This document shows positions 1-5,574 of a stretch of 10,473 nt of DNA, piece by piece; the first letter of the stretch is position 1; each line of letters starts with the position of its first letter. Below the pieces are notes generated by a model. That model saw only the letters and a program-made list of their open reading frames with translations. It was not told the origin of the DNA and made no database searches. The stretch is taken from the NCBI GenBank assembly GCA_002887195.1, contig PJAB01002108.1, positions 1 through 10,473 of the forward strand, in the 5' to 3' direction. This stretch comes from Chrysochromulina parva. Taxonomy: Eukaryota > Haptophyta > Prymnesiales > Chrysochromulinaceae. Both the position numbers and the translations under genes were made by a program.

Positions 1-17
1 TCGAAGCGCTGGATGGG

Positions 18-72
18 CTGTTGATGAGGGAGGCAATCAAGGGAGTCATCAGAGGTCATCATGGGAAAGCAC
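18..72 (-). other. Predicted 55-nt spliceosomal intron 2
   Basis: It is a copy of intron 1 with a single base change: the putative branch site reads CTGAT instead of CTAAT, and both fit CTRAY. It also carries an in-frame stop (TGA at 49-51) at the equivalent place. It is followed by the start of a third exon copy at 17-1, with Pro in place of Ala at its first codon, which runs off the window. Confidence 0.55.
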
Positions 73-96
73 CTCCTCTTCGAAGCGCTGGATGGC
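73..96 (-). other. Predicted 24-nt micro-exon (AIQRFEEE)
   Basis: Eight codons that duplicate the last eight residues of the preceding exon. The one difference from the first copy at 152-175 is synonymous (GAA for GAG). It is flanked by AG on the 5' side and GT on the 3' side. The peptide is charged and amphipathic, and would extend the coiled-coil-like tail in 8-residue steps. Confidence 0.55.
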
Positions 97-151
97 CTGT
101 TGATGAGGGAGGCAATCAAGGGAGTCATTAGAGGTCATCATGGGAAAGCAC
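97..151 (-). other. Predicted 55-nt spliceosomal intron 1
   Basis: On the minus strand it begins GTGCTTTCCC after GAGGAG and ends CATCAACAG before GCC. A CTAAT match to the CTRAY branch-point consensus ends about 30 nt before the 3' end, followed by a pyrimidine-rich stretch (CCCTTGATTGCCTCCCTC). It contains the in-frame TAA at 128-130. Removing it joins codon to codon (phase 0) and fuses EEE to AIQRFEEE. The prediction rests on splice signals and repeat logic only; there is no transcript evidence. Confidence 0.6.
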
Positions 152-3100
152 CTCCTCCTCGAAGCGCTGGATGGCCTGTTTGAGCGCCTCGTTCTCGGCA
201 AGGACCACCTCCATCTCGGCTCCTCGCTCACGCCGGCCGCCGCCGCGTGCGCTGCCTGCGGCCTCCTCAGCGCCTGGAGCTGTGCCGGCCGGGGCCGAGG
301 CCGCCGCCGAGCCACCTGCTGTGAACACCTGCTGTGGAGGAGCGGCGGGGGTTTTATCCGAGGCGCCGACTGGTGCGGCCATGCTGAGCATCCTGTCGTG
401 AAGCGACGAGGCCGCGCTGTGAACACCTGCTGTGAACACCTGCTGATGAAGCGACGAGGCTGCCATCGTGAGCACGGCAGGTGGAACGACGAACGGTGAG
501 GGCGAGCGCGGCGGTGCGGGCGGGAGCGCCATGTTGAGCGCGGCAATCGGTACGATGAGGGGCGACGGTAGGGCGAGTTTGGATGAGGTGGTGGGCACGA
601 CACGCGGAGTCGAGGGCGCGGAGGTGGGCTGCGGCGGCGACGTTTGCGAGGACGTGAGCGAGGCAAGTCTCGGCATCGGAGCCTGTGGGGAACGCGAGCC
701 CTCCATCGGAGAAGACACGGGGAGGGCCGATGACGTGTCGCGTAACGGCTTCACGGGGAGGGCCGATGACGTGTCGCGTAACGGCTTTACGGGGAGGGCC
801 GATGACGTGTCGCGTAACGGCTTCTCAGCCCGTAACGGCTGGGCTGGGCGGAGCTGGTCGCTGCTTGCCGGCGCTTCGACGATCCTTGGGCGCGACATCG
901 ACTCTCCTTTGCCTCCGTGCCGCGCACTGAACGACAGGCTGCGCGACAGGCTGCGCGGCGTCGCCGGCTCCTCCGGTGGCGGCGGCTGCCCCGAGCGCGG
1001 CGGCGCACTTGGCGCAAAGGGGGGCTCGAGATCAACCTCTTCGCCTGCCGCTGAAACGGCCGCAGCCTCCCGAGGGTGCACCGGTAGATCGAGTACCGGT
1101 AGATCGAGTACCGGTAGATCGATCGCCTCCTTGAGGCTCTGTGAGGGGCCTGCCTGCATGCATGCATCCCCATCTGGGCTCGCGCTCATCTGTGGGGTGG
1201 AGCGGCCTGCATGCATGCATGCATCCCCCCCATCTGGGATCGCGCCAGCAGGCACCTCGACGGTCGCCTCGCTTAGATGAGGAGCTTCACACCTCAGTTG
1301 GTCTTCACACCGCAGATGGTCTTCACACGAGGAGTCGAGCCCGTGCGCGCCGCGTGGCGAGGGGGCGCCGCTGCTCCTCGTGTGAAAACCATCGTGTGAA
1401 GTCGAGCTGCTCCCGCTACCCATAACCGACGTGCATGCATGCATCCCGCTGCCCACAGCCGACGTAGGCACCAGCATGGGCAACTCGGCCGTGATCGGGT
1501 GCAGCTCGGCCGGCGTGGACACCGCAGCCGGCGCCACTTCATTCTCTCTCGACGGCACGCGCGCCGGCGAGCGTGGCGAACGAGGCGGCGTGCACACGGC
1601 GGGCGAGCGAGGTGGCGAGCGAGGTGGCGAGCTCGGCGAGCGAGGTGGCGAGCTCGGCGAGCGAGGTGGCGAGCTCGGCGGCGCGCTCGGGAGCACGCTC
1701 GGCGGCGGTGGCCGGCGAGGCTCCTTGAACAGCTCATCGCGCAGATGAGCGTCGAGGTGAGCGTCGAGGGCGGACAGGAGCAGCTCGGGCAACGCATCCG
1801 ATAAGGAGTCAGGGTCACGGCTGCTGGCGTCGGGGCTGGGCGCCGCCCGGCTGCTCGCGCCGCTGTGGGGGGGAGACAGGCCGCCGTGGTGCGCACTTGC
1901 ATGCCAAGCCTCCCGGCTGCTCGCGCCGCACCGGGCGCTGATGCTGAAGCTGCGAGTGCTCGCATTCCTGTCGTCGGCGGTTCGATCGGTTTCGTTAGTT
2001 CGATCGGTTTCGTTAGTTCGAACGGTTTCGTTAGTTCGAACGGTTTCGTTAGTTCGAACGGTTTCATGAGTTCGATCGGTTCGATTGGGGAGGCTGCGAG
2101 GGCTGCCCCATAGGCCTTCGAGAGCTCGATCTCGGGCGCCATCTCGGGCGCCATCCCATAGCCCTTCCAGAGCTCGTTGCATTGCCGCCGCGTCGACGTG
2201 TTGCACGAGGAAGGGCGACCCAAAGGCGGCACCATAGCGGGCCGGCGCGTGGGAGCCTTCTAGGAAGCTTCCGAGGCCACCTTCCTGGAAGCTTCCGAGG
2301 CCACCTTCCTGGAAGCTTCCGAGGCCACCTTCCTGGAAGCTTCCGAGGCCACCTTCCTGGAAGCTTCCGAGGCCACCTTCCTGGAAGCTTCCGAGGCCAC
2401 CTTCCTCGCCGTGCTCACCCCACCGACGCTCAAAGGCGGACGCGTCGGCCCACCGGTGCTGGAACGAGCTGAAGCGCATCACGAGCTGTTGCATAGGGTC
2501 GAGGCGCGCCATCGTGGGCGCTATCCCGGGCGCCATCCCGGGCGCCGATGGCGCCACCAAGGAGGTCCCGGGAGACGCGCCATCGTAAGGCGGGGGCGTG
2601 GGCTGGCTGTGGGGAAGCAGGGAAGGTTGGAAGCCGTTGATGCCCTCTGCCATCGGGGCCAGTGGTGGGGGGGCTGTGGGGAAGTGACTCGTCGGCGGTT
2701 GGAAGCCGTTGACGCCCTCTGCCATCGGGGCCAGCGGGGGCGCCGTCACGGGCGCAAAGCCACTCAGCAGCGGAGACGATCGTGGGCCCAGCGGCGCCGG
2801 AAGCACGGTGCCCGCGACGACGCCCATCGGCGCCGGCAGCACGGTGCCCGCGACGACGCCCAGCGCATCAGCCGCCTCGTCGTCGGGAATCAACGGGGGC
2901 GGCCCCGCGGTGGGCGTCGGCACCGGCGAGGGCGCCGTCCTGGGCGGGGAGGGCGCCGTACTGAGCGGGGAGGGCGCCGTCCTGAGCGGGGAGGGCGCCG
3001 TCCTGAGCGGGGAGGGCGCCGTCCTGGGCGTCGGCGCCGGCGAGGAGTTCGCGAGGATGTGCGCGAGGGCTGCCTTGTGCGGCGGGCCATTCGCCCACGA

Positions 3101-5188
3101 ATTGACGTGACTCGAATTGACGTGACTCGAATTGACGTGACTCGAATTGACGTGACTCGAGGGGGGCGTCGTCACGGGCGCCCACGAATTGACGTGACTC
3201 GAGGGGGGCGTCGTCACGGGCGCGTCTGCGGCCTCATTACGGCCTCGTGAGGTAGAGACGGGCGCCGAGTCGGGCGCCGCGTCGGGCGCCGCGTCGGGCG
3301 CCGCAATGGGCGCCGTAGTGGGCGCCACGTCGATCGTGCGACTCGAGGCGGCGGCCGCGACGAGCGCCGTCTTGGGCGCCCGGCTCGGCGCGCGTGCGGC
3401 GCGCGTGCTGGGCGCCGTGCTGGGCGCTGCTGAAGCGGACGGTGACGTGGCACCGGCTGGGAGCGTGCCGGCCGTGGCTGACGGCGACGCGAGCGCCGAC
3501 TTGAGCACGCGCCCCTTGATGGCGGCGCGAGAGAGCAGGCTCTGCAGGGCCGCCGTCTCTTCCGCCTCCAGAGCCATGCCCACCAGCTCCGCCTCCTCGT
3601 CCGCCGCCTCGTCCGCCGCCTCGTCCGCCGCCGTTGCCGCCGCCGTCGCCAGGGGCACCTCCGCCGCCTCCTCCGCCTCCTCCGCCCTCCTCCTCCGCCG
3701 CCGCGTCCTCCTCCGTGTCTTCGCCGTCGTCCTCGGCGGCGTGAGCGCTGTCCTGAGCTCCTCGGCCACCAGCTCCGCACCCAAACTGACGGCATGCGCT
3801 TCGTCAAGGCGCGCGCCCAGATTGCGGCAGATCGAGTCGAAGCACGTGCCAAGACGGGCGAGAGGGCGCTCGTACACATTCGACAGGAACGCCTCCGCCG
3901 TCGCGAGGGCGCCGTCCTGGGCGGGGAGGGCGCCGTCCTGGGCGGGGTGGGCGCCGTCCTGGGCGGGGTGGGCGCCGTCCTGGGCTGGCCCGCGAGCCGT
4001 CTCACCTACCGCGCGCGAGACGGAAGGGCGTGCGCCGTCCTGGGCGCCGCACAAGCCCGCGCGCACCAGCCGCAGCGCCCCTGCCGCATCGCCACACGCG
4101 CCCTCGCGGTAGATCGAAGAGGCGAACCAACCAGCGAGCGCGCTCCCTCCGCACCACCCAAGCTGCCTATGGACATGCCCATGGCTATCAAGAGGTCCAT
4201 GCCAGCGTGCACTGAGGCCCGCCCCGCCCTGCGACCAGTCCAAATTAGGACGCGACCAATCCAAATGAGGAGCGCCCACGAGCGCCTCGAGCAGCCGTGC
4301 GAGCATGGTCACCTCAGGCACCGTCGACAGCGCGTCCGACGCGGCGATCTCGGCGAGCCGCCCCGTGAGCTCGGCGGTGGTGCGATTTCCCCGCGTGAGA
4401 TCGCGGCGGCGCTGCGTGAGCTCGGTGCGAATCTCGGTGTGAATCTCGGTGACCCATGTGATGAGCAGCCGCATGCGATCTCGCGCGGGGAGATCGCACC
4501 ACCAGCCGGCAGGGACGCGGCGCGGCGGCGGCGGCGGCGCAGGCACGGTCGTGCGCGTGAGCTTGGCCTGCAAGTCGGTGAGGATCAGCAGCTCGATGCG
4601 TGATGCGAGGTAGGCGCCAGCGCTCCAAAACGAGCGGCCCTGCAGCCACTTGGTCTTTGCGTCCGGCGACGCAGCGGTCGCGGGCGCGTCGTGTGGCGCG
4701 GTGGCAAAGCGGCCGGCGCTGAGAAGCGTGAGCGCGCGCCACAGCTGAACTGGGCAGGCCAGCAATGAGCGGTCCAGGCAAATCGTGTCGAGCGGCTCAG
4801 CGGCATCGCACAGGCGCACAGCTGATAGAAGGAGAGCCTCTGCCTCACGCCGAGCCCGCTCCGAGGCGCTGTCGGGATAGAGGTCGACGCTCGCCATGCT
4901 GCCGAGCGATGGGTGCAGCATATGCGTCATGTAAAAGAAGTCGCCATCCAGGCTCTTCGGAGCCTCGGCCGCTCGGCCGCTACGTCGCCTCTGCTTGTGG
5001 TGGACCTCAGCATCGAGTGTGTAGAAAAACCCAGGACCTTGCTGCGCCCATCGTGCGAGCATGCTGCGGAACCGACCGACCCAAGCAGCGTTGGTGTAGC
5101 GCAGCACTGCAAAGCGCTGCTCGATCGGACAGAGCTCGAAGCACTCGAGCACGAAGCGGGAGAAGGCCTGTTGCTTTTTGCTTGCCAT
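128..5188 (-). CDS. Large repeat-rich protein of unknown function (main exon 152-5188; 3' end probably spliced)
   Basis: I do not recognise this family. The first in-frame ATG is at 5188; an in-frame stop lies upstream at 5255-5257, and the context (G at -3, G at +4) is good. The frame stays open for 1,686 codons to a TAA at 128-130. Residues 1-400 are non-repetitive, with many Trp and Cys, and look globular. Residues about 401-428 are AQDGA repeats. Residues about 483-513 are an Arg run followed by an Ala/Glu run. The rest is Pro/Ser/Ala-rich low complexity made of in-frame minisatellites (SHVNS, RTAPSPL, GGLGSFQE, RTNETV, SSPPRSP, LDLPV, KPLRDTSSALPV). The last part (EMEVVLAENEALKQAIQRFEEE) is heptad-like and may form a coiled coil. 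I see no signal peptide or membrane segment. Repeat periods here are multiples of 3, which supports this frame as coding. The stop at 128 probably lies inside an intron (5' splice site at 151/150), so the real protein would continue past the left edge. Function unknown; a scaffold or structural protein is only a guess. Confidence 0.7.
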   Translation of the reverse strand: MASKKQQAFSRFVLECFELCPIEQRFAVLRYTNAAWVGRFRSMLARWAQQGPGFFYTLDAEVHHKQRRRSGRAAEAPKSLDGDFFYMTHMLHPSLGSMASVDLYPDSASERARREAEALLLSAVRLCDAAEPLDTICLDRSLLACPVQLWRALTLLSAGRFATAPHDAPATAASPDAKTKWLQGRSFWSAGAYLASRIELLILTDLQAKLTRTTVPAPPPPPRRVPAGWWCDLPARDRMRLLITWVTEIHTEIRTELTQRRRDLTRGNRTTAELTGRLAEIAASDALSTVPEVTMLARLLEALVGAPHLDWSRPNLDWSQGGAGLSARWHGPLDSHGHVHRQLGWCGGSALAGWFASSIYREGACGDAAGALRLVRAGLCGAQDGARPSVSRAVGETARGPAQDGAHPAQDGAHPAQDGALPAQDGALATAEAFLSNVYERPLARLGTCFDSICRNLGARLDEAHAVSLGAELVAEELRTALTPPRTTAKTRRRTRRRRRRAEEAEEAAEVPLATAAATAADEAADEAADEEAELVGMALEAEETAALQSLLSRAAIKGRVLKSALASPSATAGTLPAGATSPSASAAPSTAPSTRAARAPSRAPKTALVAAAASSRTIDVAPTTAPIAAPDAAPDAAPDSAPVSTSRGRNEAADAPVTTPPSSHVNSWAPVTTPPSSHVNSSHVNSSHVNSSHVNSWANGPPHKAALAHILANSSPAPTPRTAPSPLRTAPSPLRTAPSPLSTAPSPPRTAPSPVPTPTAGPPPLIPDDEAADALGVVAGTVLPAPMGVVAGTVLPAPLGPRSSPLLSGFAPVTAPPLAPMAEGVNGFQPPTSHFPTAPPPLAPMAEGINGFQPSLLPHSQPTPPPYDGASPGTSLVAPSAPGMAPGIAPTMARLDPMQQLVMRFSSFQHRWADASAFERRWGEHGEEGGLGSFQEGGLGSFQEGGLGSFQEGGLGSFQEGGLGSFQEGGLGSFLEGSHAPARYGAAFGSPFLVQHVDAAAMQRALEGLWDGARDGARDRALEGLWGSPRSLPNRTDRTHETVRTNETVRTNETVRTNETDRTNETDRTADDRNASTRSFSISARCGASSREAWHASAHHGGLSPPHSGASSRAAPSPDASSRDPDSLSDALPELLLSALDAHLDAHLRDELFKEPRRPPPPSVLPSAPPSSPPRSPSSPPRSPSSPPRSPPRSPAVCTPPRSPRSPARVPSRENEVAPAAVSTPAELHPITAELPMLVPTSAVGSGMHACTSVMGSGSSSTSHDGFHTRSSGAPSPRGAHGLDSSCEDHLRCEDQLRCEAPHLSEATVEVPAGAIPDGGDACMHAGRSTPQMSASPDGDACMQAGPSQSLKEAIDLPVLDLPVLDLPVHPREAAAVSAAGEEVDLEPPFAPSAPPRSGQPPPPEEPATPRSLSRSLSFSARHGGKGESMSRPRIVEAPASSDQLRPAQPLRAEKPLRDTSSALPVKPLRDTSSALPVKPLRDTSSALPVSSPMEGSRSPQAPMPRLASLTSSQTSPPQPTSAPSTPRVVPTTSSKLALPSPLIVPIAALNMALPPAPPRSPSPFVVPPAVLTMAASSLHQQVFTAGVHSAASSLHDRMLSMAAPVGASDKTPAAPPQQVFTAGGSAAASAPAGTAPGAEEAAGSARGGGRRERGAEMEVVLAENEALKQAIQRFEEEVLSHDDL
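319..460. repeat. Dispersed repeats encoding QQVFTAG and SSLH
   Basis: CTGTGAACACCTGCTG occurs at about 319-334 and in tandem at about 416-446. GAAGCGACGAGG occurs at 400 and 448, a 48-base spacing that keeps frame. On the minus strand they encode repeated QQVFTAG and SSLH motifs near the C-terminus of the large protein. Confidence 0.7.
717..824. repeat. 36-bp minisatellite, 3 copies (KPLRDTSSALPV)
   Basis: Units begin at 717, 753 and 789 with ACGGGGAGGGCCGATGACGT, nearly identical. On the minus strand they encode a 12-residue repeat at about residues 1455-1491. A further CGTAACGGCT lies just beyond, at 831. Confidence 0.92.
1080..1124. repeat. 15-bp minisatellite, 3 copies (LDLPV)
   Basis: ACCGGTAGATCGAGT starts at 1080, 1095 and 1110. 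It encodes I/LDLPV three times on the minus strand. Confidence 0.92.
1155..1444. repeat. Three (TGCA)n palindromic tracts
   Basis: Alternating TGCATGCA runs of 13, 17 and 13 bases lie at 1155-1167, 1208-1224 and 1432-1444, each followed by a C run. They encode Cys-Met-His/Gln-Ala in the large protein. The first two lie in a longer repeated block that also shares the flanking CATCTGGG. Confidence 0.85.
1287..1334. repeat. 18-bp repeat (CEDHLR-like)
   Basis: CTTCACAC recurs about every 18 bases between a CTCAGTTGGT or CGCAGATGGT spacer. On the minus strand it encodes CEDHLR, CEDQLR and a diverged third unit. Confidence 0.75.
1603..1680. repeat. 21-bp minisatellite, 3-4 copies (SSPPRSP)
   Basis: Units start at 1615, 1636 and 1657 (GCGAGCGAGGTGGCGAGCTC plus one base), preceded by a partial unit at 1603. 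They encode a Ser/Pro/Arg repeat reminiscent of SR or PRM-like low-complexity sequence. Confidence 0.9.
1980..2087. repeat. 18-bp minisatellite, 5-6 copies (RTNETV)
   Basis: GTTCGATCGGTTTCGTTA or GTTCGAACGGTTTCGTTA units start at 1980, 1998, 2016, 2034 and 2052, with a diverged unit at 2070. On the minus strand they encode RTNETV/RTNETD, which contains the N-glycosylation-like triplet N-E-T. Confidence 0.92.
2107..2180. repeat. 48-bp repeat, about 1.5 copies (RALEGLW)
   Basis: CCCATAGGCCTTCGAGAGCT at 2107 recurs with two changes at 2155. A 12-base GCGCCATCTCGG repeat lies in between. On the minus strand it encodes RALEGLWDGARDGARDRALE, broadly tandem. Confidence 0.8.
2263..2406. repeat. 24-bp minisatellite, 6 copies, carrying the palindrome GGAAGCTTCC
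   Basis: Units start every 24 bases at 2263, 2287, 2311, 2335, 2359 and 2383 and are almost perfectly identical. Each holds the 10-base perfect palindrome GGAAGCTTCC. On the minus strand they encode GGLGSFQE. The near-identity suggests a recent expansion or ongoing homogenisation. Confidence 0.95.
2625..2740. repeat. 72-bp repeat, about 1.6 copies (LAPMAEGINGFQP)
   Basis: GGTTGGAAGCCGTTGA starts at 2625 and again at 2697. The shared stretch encodes LAPMAEG(I/V)NGFQP twice on the minus strand. The 72-base spacing keeps frame. Confidence 0.88.
2793..2862. repeat. 36-bp repeat, 2 copies (GVVAGTVLPAP)
   Basis: GGCGCCGG(A/C)AGCACGGTGC starts at 2793 and 2829. On the minus strand it encodes GVVAGTVLPAP twice. 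Confidence 0.88.
2928..3031. repeat. 21-bp minisatellite A, 5 copies (RTAPSPL)
   Basis: Units start at 2928, 2949, 2970, 2991 and 3012, with core GAGGGCGCCGTCCTG. In the long minus-strand frame they encode RTAPSPL. Almost the same DNA unit recurs at 3905-3988 but is read there in another frame. Confidence 0.92.
3099..3223. repeat. 15-bp minisatellite plus 42-bp duplication (SHVNS)
   Basis: GAATTGACGTGACTC starts at 3099, 3114, 3129 and 3144, and once more at 3186. The block TCGAGGGGGGCGTCGTCACG follows at 3157 and again at 3199, 42 bases apart. The minus strand encodes SHVNS repeats and APVTTPPSSHVNS twice. Confidence 0.92.
3257..3328. repeat. 12-bp GGCGCC minisatellite, 6 copies (DAAP)
   Basis: Six 12-base units from 3257, each containing GGGCGCC; three are identical (GTCGGGCGCCGC). 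They encode APDAAPDSAP-type sequence on the minus strand. GGGCGCC is common all through 2500-4050, so this may be one dense patch of a wider element. Confidence 0.85.
3905..3988. repeat. 21-bp minisatellite B, 4 copies (AQDGAHP/AQDGALP)
   Basis: Units start at 3905, 3926, 3947 and 3968, with core GGGCGCCGTCCTGGGC. They encode AQDGA(L/H)P on the minus strand. A partial relative sits at about 4030-4046. The DNA matches minisatellite A, but the offset (977 bases) puts it in a different frame. Confidence 0.92.
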
Positions 5189-5574
5189 TGCTTTGGACGC
5201 CCGCGACGCCGCGTGCGAGCGCACGCGTGCTGTGAATAGGCCGGATTGACGAATTCATAAATAAAACTCTCCGAGACCGAGGATGGCACATAGCATGGTC
5301 TGTCGCTTTAGTTAGAGACCTTCGCACTTTGGTTCCTTTCTAACGAGGGCTCTTCACGGGTTTGGCCGTTTGCGCTTTGCGCGCGCTCGTCGTTCTAACG
5401 TTCAACGCACGTGTCACGTGAGACGTGTGTTTGAGACTAGTTTGAGACGCCGATTCGCAGAGTTCAGACGGTAATACAAGATCGTGGTCGCCTAGCTTCC
5501 ACAGGCCCCACGGGTTCTCAGAACTCAAATTACACGCTGCCCGACGCGCTACCAGCTGCCCATGTCAGGTCAGG
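5189..5574. promoter_or_regulatory. Spacer between the YeiH-like gene and the large gene
   Basis: About 386 bases with no convincing gene. It should hold the 3' end of the YeiH-like gene and the promoter of the large gene, both on the minus strand. Visible content: an AT-rich patch at about 5251-5268 (CATAAATAAAA), about 65-80 bases before the ATG at 5188 and a weak TATA-like candidate. Two CACGTG boxes lie at 5408-5420. TTTGAGAC occurs twice (5430 and 5441), and GGTCA/TCAGG is repeated around the YeiH stop. I found no clear poly(A) signal. Confidence 0.5.
5408..5420. promoter_or_regulatory. Paired CACGTG (G-box/E-box) sites
   Basis: CACGTG occurs at 5408-5413 and 5415-5420, followed by another ACGTG at 5423-5427. 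These are typical binding sites for bHLH or bZIP factors in photosynthetic eukaryotes. They lie about 220-230 bases upstream of the large gene's ATG. Function is inferred from the motif alone. Confidence 0.35.

Larger units (their letters stand above)
1..181. repeat. 79-bp tandem duplication (at least 2.3 copies)
   Basis: Copies start at 1, 80 and 159, each with TCGAAGCGCTGGATGG or a one-base variant. Copies 1 and 2 differ at only three places: 17/96, 50/129 and 79/158. The third copy stops matching after about 181, where normal coding sequence of the large gene begins. The array may continue left of the window. Unlike the arrays inside the gene, the period is not a multiple of 3. It splits into 24 + 55 bases, as expected of an exon plus an intron. 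Confidence 0.9.

Noticed and set aside
1..181. CRISPR-like or phage-type direct repeats (79-bp repeat)
   Set aside because: Units are directly adjacent with no variable spacers, and they match coding sequence plus splice signals; the other arrays are likewise spacer-free minisatellites.
2656..2683. G-quadruplex-like run on the plus strand
   Set aside because: G runs are present (GGGG, G7, GGGG), but such runs are common in this GC-rich repeat region and nothing else marks this one.
3099..3200. TGACGTGA units as a CRE/bZIP site array
   Set aside because: They lie deep in coding sequence and are explained by the in-frame SHVNS repeat; no promoter context.
2411..3250. Long plus-strand open frame with Arg/Gly-rich repeats, and similar plus-strand frames at 468-1280, 3306-4112 and 3794-4603
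   Set aside because: Opposite-strand shadows of the large gene: they are held open by high GC and repeats, give only low-complexity Arg/Gly/Ala sequence, and none spans the region as the 1,686-codon minus frame does.
5189..5224. A longer N-terminus for the large protein from a GTG at 5224
   Set aside because: Eukaryotic context favours the ATG at 5188, which has a good context; GTG starts at 5224 and 8692 and TTG at 6939 were set aside for the same reason.
5530..5534. TGTAA on the minus strand as a green-algal poly(A) signal after the YeiH-like gene
   Set aside because: A 5-base match is expected by chance, and no equivalent follows the PC-esterase gene, so neither the signal nor a green-algal origin can be claimed.
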